From Litoditis marina (taxonomy: Eukaryota; Nematoda; Chromadorea; Rhabditida; Rhabditidae): 64,000 bases of DNA. Under the pieces are notes generated by a model. That model had not been told where the DNA came from. It ran no database searches and saw only the letters and a program-made list of their open reading frames with translations. The position numbers and the translations under genes are program-made. Of the stretch, positions 11,801 to 24,241 are shown in pieces. The number at the start of each line of letters is the position of its first letter. Positions within the stretch are counted from its first letter, which is position 1. The stretch lies in assembly GCA_964036275.1 (NCBI GenBank), contig OZ038439.1, positions 5,906,169 through 5,970,168 of the forward strand, read 5' to 3'.

Positions 11801-14800
11801 TATGTAGATGTGTACCTTGTTTCTAGAAAGTGACCAAATCTTAGTTGTATTTTGAAGAATTTCAACCGAGAAGCCACGGAATCATACTATGAACATAGTG
11901 CACCCTATAGGATTCGATCAGTGATGTGTCGATCGATACTGTACATTTGTGTCAAACCGCTGTTTTTGTAGTTTAATCGCCGGCTACTTTCTTCGCAAGC
12001 AGCCGGATGGGTATTAACATACTATATTTGTGCTCATGATTTCTATTTCAGAAATAGTACCTGGAAGTATGACTATCTGGCATCTAATCTCAGTGAACTG
12101 GTTAGAGTATAACTTTTGAACTTTTTCATACTTTTTCACGATTCGCATTTCAGAAATTGATGTAAAAGATGGTGAGGACGCGGCCGTTTCGCCCAGTTTC
12201 TATAGAGAAATATCGAAGGCTTTGACCAAGCTGGCCCGGACAGGAAATGAGTCGAAAATGTGGGTTTTTCAGTTTCAGGAACACAGGAAAAGTTGAGAAA
12301 TCCTTACAGTCAAAACCGCATGGCAGTTTGACATCCCCCCCCCCCCCCCCCCCCCCTCATAAGCAGTAGTTTCGACCGAAAAGAATGTGATGTAAAAGCT
12401 GACTGTAACAAAGGGAGAATGGTCAAAATTCTCTCATAGTCGTTCTTATTATGACGTGAAATTCACTTTGAAGGGCGTCGAATTAATTTGAAGTTTCTCA
12501 TGATTGCCTTCCAGAGCGAAATAGATACAGAATTTGGTGAAACATTGCGCTCTCGAACTATCCCAACGAAGAGCAATCAGTTGTTATCAATAACTGTTAT
12601 CATTGGAGCTGATTAAAAACCGTTTCTACCACACAGGATAAATTGAGATGTACAGTATGTTGTCGGTCTGGCGACGACTAAAGACAACTCATTAGAAGTG
12701 AAACTGTAAAACCTAAACCAATGACATTTTTATTATTTTTAGTTTGGACCGAATTCAATTGGAGAACAAATTTCCCTTCAAAAGACGTGTGAGTTGAACA
12801 ACTTGGGGCGAAACGTACCACTTAATATTCGATTTCTATTCTCTTACACTGTGACTATACTAAAGTAAAAGTTTTATTCCTATTTGATTATAAAAATCAA
12901 CAACATGATGTTTATTTTGTCAATTTATCGAAAATCGATGAAAGTTATACACTTCTCGTATAAATTATTGTTTATTACATTATTGATCATTTGTTTTTAG
13001 ATAAACACCCCCAGCAGCAACGTTTTTTCGATAGTGGATCATGTGGAACAGACTGCCATTTCTTCGGTGGCAACACTTGGATCTAGGTGGGGGAATGGGT
13101 ATATCTGCGTGTCTGTCTGACTGTCTGTCTGACTCTCTATTTCTCTGTTCGTCTCTCTCTCTCTTTTTCTCTCTCTCTTTTCCTCTCTCTCTATTCCTCT
13201 TTCTCTTCCATCCTTCGTATGGGAGTGACTGAAAACAGTCTCACACGGTACATTTTGCACTAACCCAATTTCTTACCTATCTTACCTTGATTCCGTTGCT
13301 TCTCAATAGACTCTCCTTCTGTGCTAGTTCATCAACTACAATTCGCCTATTGTCACTCCCTGAACGTTTTCGTTTCTTCATACGACATTTGTTTCGTTTG
13401 TGGTAGGGTTTTCGAGGAATTGAGTTTATGTGGGTTATTTCAGTTTCAATTCATCTATTTTCAGTCCCTATGCAGGTTTTTCAGGATTTATCTTTCGGTT
13501 TTCCAACCAATTTATTAGATAGTTCGTGGAAAGATATAATTTGGGGTTATTTCAGTTTCGGGAGTTTGGACGATTTTGTGCTCGACAACCAAATGGGAAG
13601 TGGAGTGATTCACATGAACAATTTGATGTCATTCTGGGGTCGACTGGACAAGTTTATCGGAACCGACTCGATGATTATGGAACCGGTTATATTCATGAAG
13701 GACAAGAAGGTATGAATAGACAGTCTACAAAGGCGAGAGTGTGGAGGTCGATGAGACGCAGACAGTATCGGAGAGTCAGCGTGTCGAACCTATCAGCTCT
13801 GGCTGGAAATTCACCACGTCCTAACAAATGTGCTGTCAGTTAGCTGACAATTGTGGTCCAATTCTACAACTAACCGGGTTTTCAGGTGACCTAACCCTTT
13901 TTTGGTAACCTCTTTTCAGGTTACTTTGGTAGGTAACCTGGAAGTAACCTGAAAATAAAATCCAGTTACCGTTTAAACTAACGATAAAAACCACAATTTA
14001 CATTAGAAAAACAGATAACCGGTTTTTCATTTCAGGTTACTAACCGGTTACCTACTGAGGTAACCTGAAAAAGAGGTTACCAAAAAAGGTTAGGTTACCT
14101 AAAAACCCGGTTAGATGTAGAGTTCACCACAATTGCGTGAAGGCCTGTCAAACGACGCGTAACCCATTATGAGAGATCAAACTAAAGTCACAGGTAAAAG
14201 AAACAGAACATTCGTTTCGGTTACGCCTGAAAAACGCAAGATAGGTGATAATATTTCTTCTGTTTGTAGTTTGATTATATGTACAGAGCACAATGTTTGA
14301 GCTATGACCAAAATTTAGCAATTGCACAACCATTGTACACTACTGTACACAACTACTGCACAAAAATTGCTATTGTACACCTATTGTACAAAAATTGCAC
14401 AACCTACTCCGCGTAACTGTTCAAGAATACATTTGATGAGCATTTACGCCACCCGGTACTTACAGTGTTCTACTGCTTTGCAGCAACACAAATTGCAATA
14501 CAGTACAGTTGAGATGAATATGAAAAGCGTTCTAGCTTGTGTGTTCCTTGATACCTCTGGGAGATCTTTTTTAAACTTTTCTCACGTGCTGTGAGATCAA
14601 CTCGTCTGACATTTTACAGATCGAGATTGCGTACGCGGGAAACGGCGGAAACGTGGACTGGTCGCTGGACTTTCCCCGTAAACTCACCAGTCTTTCTCTG
14701 AGTCTCTTATTTGATCTACCTCTCACCGAGTCCCTCACCACTCCGCTTCTCTTCAGTCAGACCGCGGCACACGAAGCGTCATTCACCAAAGGAATACCCT

Positions 14801-15568
14801 ATGTGAGTTCTGAGTTATCGATTATTTGAGCTTTATATCGATTATGTGGTAGATCAGAGTTCACAAAGTACGTGAAACAAGGGTACAAAAAAAGGGTTTT
14901 GGCATTTGCCAATATTGTTGAATAAGTAAGGTGTTTCTCCCGATATGTTAATGTGTTGCGAAAAAAAATTTATTATTTTCATTGAGAATTTCGAGTAAAA
15001 ACCCTAAACATCTACTTATATGATTAATACCAAGGTCTTTTTTTAAGTATGTATTTTTGTTGAATTGATGTGTTTGTTGTTTTCAGTACGCTGTCAACAA
15101 GGCTGCTTTGTTGTCGAAAAATCAACTGACAGGCAGAAAAAAAGTAGCACCCGGAGAAAAAAGAGACTACGTGGCTGCGGTTCAAGGTACAAACTACAAA
15201 TAAATATTTATCTACTATCTAATAATGAATCAATAAGGTAATAATTAGTAATTAAACTCATATGAATGGAGTATTTATCATCAATAAGTATTTCTACAGT
15301 GTTTCTCTTTCTTATATGGTCTTAGAATCAGAGAATCAGCCCCTATACTCGGAAAACTATTTGCAACCAAAACTACCGGTATCCTGTTTCGGTCTTGTGA
15401 TTTGAACATTTAGCGGCTGAGAATAAGTATTCATTTACAAAAATAACGTATTCCTAATCTTCTTCACTAATGTTACTGTGTTCACTTTCCTTCTGTGTTT
15501 CAGGTCATCAATCGATTTTCTTCAATGGCGAACCGAACCAGGATCTGATCATTCCAAGCGGATTGTGA
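5815..15568 (+). CDS. Divergent gamma-glutamyltransferase-like type II membrane protein
   Basis: Nineteen exons join in consistent phase (about 641 aa): 5815-5859, 6574-6686, 6814-6858, 6979-7084, 7179-7273, 7697-7819, 8045-8151, 8756-8865, 9149-9246, 9976-10096, 11049-11094, 11542-11718, 12154-12259, 12743-12788, 13001-13086, 13556-13709, 14620-14802, 15087-15186 and 15504-15568. The N-tail is basic, followed by a membrane segment (PAKIIVFLEVLLLILMGGF). Exon 7697-7819 carries an AAEPQASGMGG block matching the GGT large-subunit PQSxGLGGG region. Exons 13001-13709 give SNVFSIVD and FGSLDDFVLDNQMGSG, matching the small-subunit TTHxSVVD and FGS..LNNEMDDF blocks. GGT enzymes self-cleave at that Thr and transfer gamma-glutamyl groups outside the cell. 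Here the Thr aligns with Ser, so activity is uncertain. The 5' end is the weak part: an internal start at 6950 would give 583 aa. The 6858 donor (GTTTTA) is also weak. Confidence 0.68.
6083..6404. mobile_element. Short inverted-repeat element, family 6, with G/C tracts
   Basis: ACTGAGACTCCTGCAGTA and CTGTAGAAGTCTCAGTAGG ends. Inside is a block (AACATTGACTTTTTACCCCC, then runs of C and G) related to 2500-2600 and 3460-3610. Confidence 0.65.
8281..8535. repeat. Dispersed repeat, family 4
   Basis: GTTTCACCAATCGATGT at the left and GTTATAAGCGGGTGGAACAA at the right are shared with 44480-44730 and its tandem copy 57499-57749, with a diverged middle. It lies in an intron of the GGT-like gene. Confidence 0.75.
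9583..9757. mobile_element. MITE-like element, family 1
   Basis: Inverted ends: TATGCTGAAAGATCCCGGCA and TGGGATCTTTTAGCATA, with CATCCTGCGTCTC against GAGACGCAGGATG inside. The same family appears at 39846-40007 and as relics near 3265-3320 and 10430-10590. Confidence 0.75.
9787..9963. repeat. Dispersed repeat, family 5, second copy
   Basis: The match of 1983-2158, in the GGT intron before the 9976 exon. It ends 12 bp before that exon, so it supplies part of the 3' splice region. Confidence 0.8.
10205..10342. mobile_element. MITE-like element, family 2
   Basis: GAATTGAATAGTCACGT at the left and CACGTGACTGTTCAATT at the right form imperfect inverted ends between TATA-like flanks. Core GGCATCGTGCACTTTGT is shared with 11121-11256 and 3866-4002. 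Confidence 0.75.
10885..11030. mobile_element. Foldback element, family 3
   Basis: AAGAAGGACGACTATCTGGT is mirrored by GGTCCACATAATCGTCCT, with an internal pair around CTGCAATAAATTTTTCGATTGCAG. Related copies are at 35655-35770 and 39450-39555. Confidence 0.75.
11121..11256. mobile_element. MITE-like element, family 2, second copy
   Basis: This has the same GAGGCATCGTGCACTTTGTC core and ends as 10205-10342, 0.9 kb away, in the intron after the 11049-11094 exon of the GGT-like gene. Confidence 0.75.
13870..14117. mobile_element. Foldback (MITE-like) element in a GGT intron
   Basis: CTAACCGGGTTTTCAGGTGA at the left mirrors AAAACCCGGTTAG at the right, with further GGTTACC/GGTAACC repeats in both arms. 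No ORF. It lies between the exons ending 13709 and starting 14620. Confidence 0.8.
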
Positions 15569-16429
15569 TTTGTAGATTTCCGACTTATTTTTTCCCAAAA
15601 AGCTCGTTTTATGAATGTATTTCTTCTTTCACTAGTCATTGTCCTCATAATTTATTCATAAAAACTTTGCCCGATGTTCTGTTTCTTATCTTAAAATTTA
15701 GGTCCCACATAACCATCACAAAATCAACTTTTTTCTTCTCAGTAGCCACATTCTCGCTAAAAAAATGTGCAATTGTTCTGAAACTGAATAAAGTGTACTT
15801 TTCAAAAAATTGCTTACAATGAAGCTAACGATATTAAGTAGTTTTGTATTGCAACTAGCGAGTGACTCACGTTGTTATATTACAACACTGAGCAAAATGC
15901 GCATTTGTTATTGAAAGCACTTTAAATTTACGAATGAATTAATCGTATGAAGGAAGAAGGAGTTAGATTTGGCGTTTTGAATCAAGAGCATGAAAAGATG
16001 ACCCAATCGCAAAGCTGCCCCATCGGCAGCGGTCGCGTTTTCGAAAAACCGCACCGCGTCCCCGTCAATTTGGGCCTAAAATTTTTGAAAAAAATTCTCT
16101 CAATAATGCTTTTACTTTGTTTATTTCTACTATTATGTAAATTTTCATACGCTGTATGCATGAATGAACGCTTGAAAGATGACATATCGGTGAAGTTCAT
16201 CGCGAAAACGTTTTTATCGAATAAAAAATGCAGAAAGTCAGTTTTTTTCTAAATTTCGAAAAAAAAAAACGCAATATAGTTGCTACTTTGTTGATAGTTC
16301 CGTTGAATAAAGATAGATCAGTTAGTGTTTTTCTGAGTTGTTTCGCGGACAGTAGTAACTGTCATAATTTTATGTTTTAAATTCTGTTTTGTTTCTAGGA
16401 AGGAAAGTGTTTTCCTTCCACGCTCGGGA
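15569..16429. other. Intergenic region GGT-like gene to operon
   Basis: The first about 140 bp still match the right arm (GGT 3' flank). The rest is single copy, with T-rich DNA and the trans-splice acceptor at 16398. It should hold the operon promoter. No ORF is convincing. Confidence 0.5.
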
Positions 16430-19400
16430 ATGGACGTTCCCTCTACTTCAAATGAGGGACCTGACTCGTTCGGAACGGCCACCTATGCCCTGAGTCGTCA
16501 TAGAAAGAACAAGGTAATAACTGCAACTTTCCTGTTTTACTCTCTGAAACTCAACTTTGTTGCTGCCAAATCCAGAAAACAACCAGAAATAATGGTTTGA
16601 AAAACTCAATAGCAGAAATAAATTTTTAAATATGCGTTGGTAATATTTTTCCCAAAGCCAAGATAGCACCGAAACAGGCTTGTCGAAGTTGTGGATTTTT
16701 GATGAAAATTTTGGTTTGAAATTCGGTGCAGAATCATGAAAGTTCACTTGTTCAATCGGAAAACTGTTTTTTTTATCATCGTTCGGGTGGTGTCTGATCG
16801 TGAATCATTTTGAGCGTACAGATTCGTGTTTAATGGAATGCAACAGGATTTTTTTCTCAGATTATGATCTGGCAGAGTCGTAAGTTGGAAGGGCGAGTCT
16901 ACGAATTCACCCTGGCCAGTCGACTTAGAAGGGCTGGGGTTTTCTCCTGGAGATGTCTTCATTGTGCTCTGCTCAGGGACTCGCTCAAGAAAACGGTTAG
17001 TGGGCAATTTTTTGCACACTGCATGTGAAACAGAGTTTGTTGGAAAACATTGCTCCTGGGTACTGGCTATATCGATTACGCGAGAACAGGTCTGTTAGGT
17101 AAAATAAATGAAAGTATCTTGATAAACTAATAATTTCTAAACTGAACCTATTGTCGCGGTCGATTGGAAATCGGATTTGTTGTCCGTCAACCGGTTACAT
17201 AGTCAGATGCAGGGATGGGATGACCAAAGTTGGTACGCGGACAACTTTTTCAGGGGGGGGGAGGGCTCGTTTTCGGACCAACATTCGAGAAAATAATAAA
17301 AATTCGGGACGATTTTGATAAATTCAATCTTAGAATTGGAATATTTTGGGTTCAGAACTTGTTTTTGACTATTTACCCTTTGATTTTTGAGGGGGGGGGG
17401 GGGTCGTTCTGGTTGTCAGGCCAGTCAAAATTTTGGTCATCCCTGGTCAGATGGAGCCAGTACGGTGTACGAATTTAACTTATCTAGTGAAATCATAGTG
17501 CACACTTGCATGTGTTTTCTTGCACCACACACATCATTCAATTTCTGTGTTTTTATCAGGGAGGAGACTACCAGACGAAGAAAATTCCTCTTGTCTTAGT
17601 CGATAATGACGTTATAAAAGAAGATCCGGATAGACCTTTAAACGCGGCTCATTTCTGTCAGGTACGTCTTGCTAAATAAACGCTGGAATAAATGTTTAAT
17701 GAAGAAAATTGTTTATCAAACAAACATATTCAGATGCCCTTTGGAGATCAATTTTTATTTTATAACCATCAATTTCTAGATTATCAAGTAGGTGGCTTCG
17801 ACAATTTTCAGATTGAAGCGTTTCTAATTTTATGATTTGTTAGATATTCCAATTTACAAATTAGTCAAATCTCGTGTGTGAGTCGTGAGTCTCACGAAGA
17901 GGGGTTAGAGAGGGCTTGTTTCTAGATATTTCTGACCATTCTGGACAGTTCCACTACAATATGTCATAGCTGGAATCGGAACGTGGTAGTCTTTCTAGGG
18001 TCGTGAACTGGTTTTAGATTTTTCCGGCCTTTTTGAAGACTGCTTCTAAAATATGCGATCATAGGTAAAAAGGTGCCATCCTGAAATGGTACCACCTTCA
18101 CTTTTTGAAAAGAGTTACCAAATAACCCCCTTCCATACACCAGTAAGGTTCGACTAAGCGACAAAAAGTAATTCGTTCTCACATGTAAACACGTGCAAAT
18201 TTAGGATTTTTCATCGAAAAGTAGACCGATTTTCATCTTTTCGGTTGAAAAAGTAGTCCGTTTCTCGGTTATTTTGACTATTCGGACAACCTTGCTGGTG
18301 TGTGCCCCCTTCACCCTTGCTACGCAATAGGGGAGAGGGGCAGCATCCATTGGTTGATCTCAGACCAGCCAATGTATGCTACCCCACCCCCCTCACTTTT
18401 GCAACAAGATTGGTGTGACTCCCTTCACTGTTGAACAGCCCGGTTGGACCCCTTTTCACCTATGTATGCGATATGCCGTTTCAATCCCTATCATCAATGT
18501 ATATGTAACTACGTAACCTGGTTGATGGTTGTGTTTGCAGGGTCGTGACCTGGTTGAGGCTGCGGTTCTCCGATCGAAGCTGCTCTTCTACGATGTTCAT
18601 TCTCAGTCGTCTCCCCTGGGAGAGGAAGTGGTAGAAGAATATGCAGAGGAGGCTGCCAAGTCAGGTACGGTTTCAGACAGATACAATAGTTAAATGAACT
18701 AAAAGGAACGTACTTAGCCGGGAATCATTGTTCTCCTACAAGAACGATTATCTCTCGTCTATCGCGTTTCAATGAACGTAAATTCCAGAAAAGGGCAAAA
18801 TGAGCAGTGCTCATCGCCATTTGGACGGGTGTGTTACCTATGACATATGATGATGTTCCATTTCCAGCTCCCTTCGACTTGACGGTGACGCAGAAGCGAA
18901 AAGTGGAGAAGTACATCCACGAGAATATGACGGCGAAGCGAATGAAGAAGACGATTCAGAGAAGGAAGAGACTGGCTGCGGAAAGCCCCCCGCCACCGCC
19001 GACACCTATGCACGACCATGTTTGTTATCTAATGTATCTTTCTGTAGAATAGTAAAATAGTTTAACTGCAGGACATACATACATAGACATATGACTCAGT
19101 TGGCTGTTCCGAAATTCACTCTAGCGAACATTCCCACTCTCAGACTATAGTTTTGCTTAATCTTGAAGAAAACATGAAATTGATATGTGGGACTTGAAGC
19201 CCACAGTCCACACACACCCGACATTCACATTGTACATCTGTTGTTCATTTTAACCGCAGTACGTCGAAGTTAGACTGAACAGCAAGATAAAACCATCAAG
19301 CGGCTATGTCTCACTACACGACTACTGTACTGATATCGTTTAAATCTAGTTGGTTCTCGTGATTGCGGTGTAATCGGTGGTCGTCTTCTACATGATGTGA

Positions 19401-20532
19401 ACCTAAGTATTTTCAGCGTCTGATCGTGGCCAAATGGAGGAAGCCGGTGAAATACGAGAGTTTCAAGTACGCGGATGGGGATGCTCCCGCTGACCAATTG
19501 GCCGCCGCCAATGATTTGTCTCCTTTAAAGGACTATGTGAAGACGGAGAGAAACCTCGAACGACATCGCTTCATGAAAAGGACTGTTCAGCAGGTAGTCA
19601 CCATATGAGATATTTAATTATCTAACATATCATTATGGTATGGTTTGACAAAAATCCGATCTGACTTATTTTTCATGTTTTAGTCAATTGAAATAGTGAA
19701 AGTCTAGAAAAACTCAAGGCTGATTACAAGTGAGAATGCAATTTGCAATAATCATTTTCATGAATTTTTTCCTGCCGTTCAACCTACCAGAGTAAATTTG
19801 ATAGTTTAAGTTCGAGTTATTTTATCATTTCATTTCAGCTTCCATATCCGGCAGTTGTAGTGGAAAGGATCCAGGAAAGAGTTCCTGCACCTATAAGGGA
19901 ATCACTCAAAGAAGCTAAGACGGAAAAAGAGGGACAGAGCGACTGCGATTCGGAACAGTATATCGATGTCGAAGGTAGGTCAAATATGCCTTTTCCCTAT
20001 TGATTTTCATAATTTGTTATAGTGGATATAAGAGACTTGTATCTCAAATTTTTCCCTTCACATTCTAGATTAATCCTATCAGTAGATATTGAAGTTACAC
20101 GACCATAGCCACCGACTTGGGATACATACTCTATGAGAAGAAACTAGGGAACGCGATGTTTGCTAAAAAAAAACCGTCAAACTTTCGGTTCTCGCATCAA
20201 AACCGGCCTAAATGATCTATTTCGTGGCAGAAAAGGTGCCAGTTTTTCAGTCTACTCCACTAAGGCTGCCGAACGAAACGGACTTCTGTTTTGACAAAAT
20301 CGTAAATGTTTTACGTATTAAACTGGGAGACGGGTTTATTTTTGTAGAATAGTCAAACCTTAATAATGTCATAATTGTAGGTGACGACGATGTGGTGCCC
20401 CCCAAGCAGCCCCAGAAGCCCGTTCTGCCCTCCCCCTCTACAAACTCTCGAATGGAACTTCATCATGACATTATGATCGCCAGAGAAGTGGTAGTACGCA
20501 CAACTCCATCCACATCAAGGAAAGCCAACTAG
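16430..20532 (+). CDS. FLYWCH-like zinc-finger protein, first gene of a likely operon
   Basis: Eight exons join in phase to give 353 aa: 16430-16513, 16861-16995, 17560-17661, 18541-18664, 18868-19019, 19417-19593, 19839-19974 and 20381-20532. The ATG follows a TTTCTAG acceptor at 16398 by about 30 nt. Residues 32-107 resemble a nematode FLYWCH-type finger: WQSRKLEGRVYEF, then SWRCLHCA with C60-x2-C63, then AAHFC with H104-x-C106. FLYWCH domains bind DNA or mediate protein contacts. The rest is charged and low-complexity, with a basic helix-like stretch (KRMKKTIQRRKR), a Pro run and an acidic C-terminus ending near TSRKAN. This suggests a nuclear protein, which is inference. The stop lies 225 bp before the SDE2 start, so co-transcription is likely. 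The donor at 19020 (GTTTGT) is unusual. The family call rests on the spacing of a few residues. Confidence 0.6.
17212..17452. mobile_element. Inverted-repeat element in the FLYWCH gene intron
   Basis: CAGGGATGGGATGACCAAAG at the left is echoed by TTTTGGTCATCCCTG at the right, with two long G runs inside. No coding potential. Confidence 0.6.
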
Positions 20533-20756
20533 CATGATGATTGATGATTTCATTTGTTTTATTTTATTTGTTTGTTTGTAAATATAATATATTATGTACA
20601 TTTATTTGTGTTTGGACTTTCTGCTCGACACGAGGTCTTATCATCCTCTGATGTATCCTTTTGGTATTTTTATGTGGATGTGTTATCTATTGTTTGTTTT
20701 ATTAGAACCCAGTTGATGTTTCTTTTTTCATTAGTTTCTATTTAGTGTTTGTTCAG

Positions 20757-23700
20757 ATGTCTTTGACTGATCGTTCCGTGTTTTGTACGCGCGAGGACAA
20801 TATTCTTCACCGTCTCGCGGAGTTGGACCCGGATGATTTCTACTGCACCCACAATGGTCGCCCACTCGACGATGTCGTCTCTTTTGTGGAGCAGAACTCG
20901 GATCAATACCTATTCTTCAACATACACTTTCGACTAGTGGGAGGAAAGGGAGGTGAGAAAGTATGATGGGAGTGAGTATTGTATGGGAAACAGTGGAAAA
21001 CTCTTCAATTAAGGAGTTGTGAAACAGGCAATTTGATAGAAATTCGTTCCTGTGTGGGAAGTGTAGGCGTTTTCTAAGATGCGGATCTGTATAGATTGTC
21101 ACTTAACGTTTTTTGTGTGTAGACTAGACCCTGTCATTAAATGATCTTATATGCGAGTTTTGAGCATAGCATTACTACATAAGTTGGTCGTCAAGGGTGA
21201 TGCCGGATTTGTTTTGACTCCTCAGTGCTGGGCGGCTTTCGCCATTGTTGAAACGGATTTTGGCCGATGTGTTTAATATGGGCACTTTCGTTTGAAAGAA
21301 ATTTGACTTTTGAAAAGTTGTAGTTATAAGAGAACCATAAGAAGTAAGATATAAATAGTGGATATTATGTTAACATCTAAGTAGTAAAATAGGAAAAATA
21401 ATAAAATGTTTCCTTTTCTCAGGCTTCGGTTCCTTGCTGCGTTCGTTCCGCGTGAACAAGTCGACGAATCAGCTGATGTGTCGCGATCTGAACGGACGTA
21501 GATTGGCGTCGATTGACGAGGAGAAGAAGCTGCGGCTGTGGATAGAAAGGGCCGCCGTCAGGGAGAAGGAAAAGCGGGAGAAGAGGTGCTGATTTGGCTT
21601 TTGGCAAATTATTTGAGAAAATGAGTCCCCCTTTATGATTTCGATGTGCAGTTACGAAAATCTTTTAGATGAGTTTTAATGTGGGGTGACCAGTTTTTTC
21701 ACTTAGTTGGTAGCGGTAGTATGAGCAGTGAGCACACGTTTCTTGTTTTGCTTCACCTAGTTCGAAATTGTACATCTTTGGCAGAATGAATTTGTAAAAT
21801 TAAAATATTATCAGTGTCACCCTTTGCCCCAATTTCCATATAGTATCACAATATTCACAATCTTGAACATACACGTACCCGCTCGGAATATGAGAGATGG
21901 TTTTGCTGTTTGCTCACTGTTTTACTATAATTTAAAATAATGTTGCTTCTCTTTTTCAGAAAAGCGAAATACGAGCGTCTGAAGGCCGGGGATCCGAAGC
22001 ACGAGTTCAACGACCCGAATTACATCAGACAACGGGAGGACATACTGGAGAGTACGGAGGAAGCATTTGAACAGGGTGGGTGATATTACACCAGCTAACT
22101 CTTAGGGCTCACGTTGCTCTTCTTCCCGGGCGATGTTGCTTGTTCACTTCGTCCAAAAATTCGAAAAACGATAGGTTAAAAAAGCTAACCATTCGATTTT
22201 CCAACGTTAGTACGTACAAAAGACATTAACTTTTTACTCCGTTCTGTTCGGTTCTACGAAGTCGTTCTGATTCTATCACTGTTTTGCGCCTTTGTTTTTA
22301 TGTTTCGCGCAAAACAAGCTTTTTACGTAGCTACATACTGTCCTCTGTCGACAATTCTCCAGCTGATTGAGATCGACTAGTTTCGTCCGTAGTGTGGACT
22401 GTGGAAAGCACTCTTCTTCTTTTCAATGCCATTTTTCAAATAATAATTTCCACCCATTTTACTTTTCAATGTTTTCGTTGTTCAGGTTTCGCCGAGTTGA
22501 AGAAGTCGAAGGCGGTTCCTTCGAAGGAAGAGGAGAAGGACTCCTCCTCGTCCGACTCCGATTTCGACCTGGATCAGCTGACCGGATCTCGCGGCGGACT
22601 GAAACGAAAGGTCAAGAAGACCAAGGATGCCAGTGTGCCCGAGAAGAAGATGAAAATGTGGGTTATGTTCTCTTTTCCGGAGAACATTACGGTGATGAAA
22701 CAATGGATCTATGATCTCACATTCAAGGAAAGATACCCTTTTCCGAATGCTGTATGACAAATTTTTACGGTTTTTGCTGATTGGTTATAGAAATCTTTAC
22801 TAGATTGGATATATTTAATTTGAATTTCGAGGTAATTGATTCTGTGATATTTTCACACTGGTAGAGGGCGATGTCGGTTAGTTGCGTATGTGAATATACT
22901 TCTTCTAACGCACCATTTGAATTGTTTTCACCCGAATTAAATTCTATTCTATCTATTATTATATTGCTTATCATTCTAGGTCTGACTCCACGGATTCTGC
23001 CCCAATAGCCGAGGACGATTCGTCAGATTCAGAAGGAGAAGAGGAGGAGGAGGAACTTCTGCAGGACATTGTCGATTATCTGAAGCAGCGGGAGGAGCAG
23101 GGCACCAGCAGCAGCTCGCGGCAGGACAATGAGGCTAGGGAGGGGGACAGTCAGGTGGGCAGAGGGTTAGATACTTTCAATATATTCTGTAAGCACATAC
23201 TGGGCAACTGGGTTTTGTGATTAGATTCTGATTTTCATCATTTTATGGTATGACTTTGTGAAAATTGGGCTTGTCCGAGAAGGAAACGGAAAGGAATTAG
23301 AGAAAAACTGGTAGGATGTAGGATTGAGGCGTTGACTCTATTTTACAAATAAAAATAACAGTCTGCGTGGAGTGGTTCATTCGTTACATTTGAAATTTGT
23401 TGTAATAATTTCTTGAAATAATTTTTCAATTATTTATGGTCTTTTTGATCAGCTGTCGAGATTATTGGTTTTTTAATGCATTCGTTCCAGGATAAATCGT
23501 CTGCCCCGATAATAGAAAAAGAAGACGATGAGGCGTCCCGGACAGAACCGGAAATTGAGAAAAAGGAGGAGGAAGATGCGATCGCCTGGAGCCATGTGGA
23601 TTTGGACAAAATCAACGAGATTAGCGAGCTGGAGCAGCTGGGACTCGATCATTTGAAACATGCACTCGAAAGTGAGGTATTGGGGGAAAGGGGGAAAATA

Positions 23701-24077
23701 TGAGGAAGTTTTTGTCTATTTTTTCTCTATAGATCGTTCATCGTTCAAAGTTTAGCGCTGAGATCGTTCAAAGTAGTGATTCGATGTAGAAAATTTATGA
23801 TCGCCGTATGTATTTTGTTCTTCGGCTTTCTCACTTCTCGAGCTTCGACTTGCATAATTCACATCCTGTGGTCGTTATTATCTTCTACAAAACATTATGA
23901 TTTAGCGCTTTGATTAGCATTTCTAGTCCCGAACCATTTTCATTGATCCCTTTTGTTGCAGTTCGCGGCCTGAAATGCGGTGGTTCGTTGGCAGAGCGAG
24001 CCGCGCGTCTTTTCTCCGTCAAAGATGTCGATCCGAAAGATTATCCCAAGAAGATCATGGCCCACAAGAAGAAATAA
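20757..24077 (+). CDS. sde2: SDE2 homologue, replication-stress and splicing factor
   Basis: Seven exons join in phase to give 372 aa: 20757-20952, 21423-21585, 21960-22075, 22486-22657, 22980-23154, 23491-23671 and 23962-24077. Residues 1 to about 63 form a ubiquitin-like region that ends in GGKGGFGSLLRSF. This is the hallmark SDE2 site, where a deubiquitinase cuts after the Gly-Gly and exposes the KGG-start form that joins spliceosomes and acts at replication forks. A Lys/Glu helical stretch (EKEKREKRKAKYERLKAGD), then acidic Ser-rich tracts (SSSSDSDFD and a poly-Glu run), follow. The C-terminus has LGLDHLKHALEIRGLKCGG and ERAARLFSV, the SAP-like domain. The exon 6 donor must be the GTGAGG at 23672; the later one puts a stop in frame. 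The acceptor GTTCAG abuts the ATG, as expected for trans-splicing within an operon. Human SDE2 is longer (451 aa). Confidence 0.93.
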
Positions 24078-24241
24078 TCGATACGCGTCATAATTTATTT
24101 GTTGTAATAATAATTGTCCATTTTTGAATTGCTTTTCGTTGTTTTACAACCTCCGGTTTGCACCGTGATCATATCTACGATGACTTTATTGATTTTGTTT
24201 GTTCACATTTTGTAATGTATTATTATTGTCAGCTGGTAATC

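Larger units (their letters stand above)
783..15710. repeat. Left arm of a large inverted duplication
   Basis: This segment, with gene A (minus) and the GGT-like gene (plus), is matched in reverse order and orientation by 32985-41580. Left-arm positions about 783-5150 align with 41580-37590, and about 12150-15710 align with about 36200-32985. The stretch 5.2-12.1 kb, holding the first GGT exons, has no counterpart in the right arm. The outer edge is marked by a shared CAACAACAATTGAAC block. Confidence 0.85.

Noticed and set aside
12052..12101. Possible extra GGT exon after the AG at 12051
   Set aside because: Neither reading of it keeps phase with the exons on both sides; direct joining of 11718 to 12154 does.
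22367..22760. Three overlapping frames over an SDE2 exon
   Set aside because: Only one keeps phase with the neighbouring SDE2 exons and matches the family; the others are shadows.
23672..23676. Later splice donor for SDE2 exon 6
   Set aside because: Using it puts TGA in frame in the next exon and loses the conserved LKCGG block; the donor at 23672 restores both.
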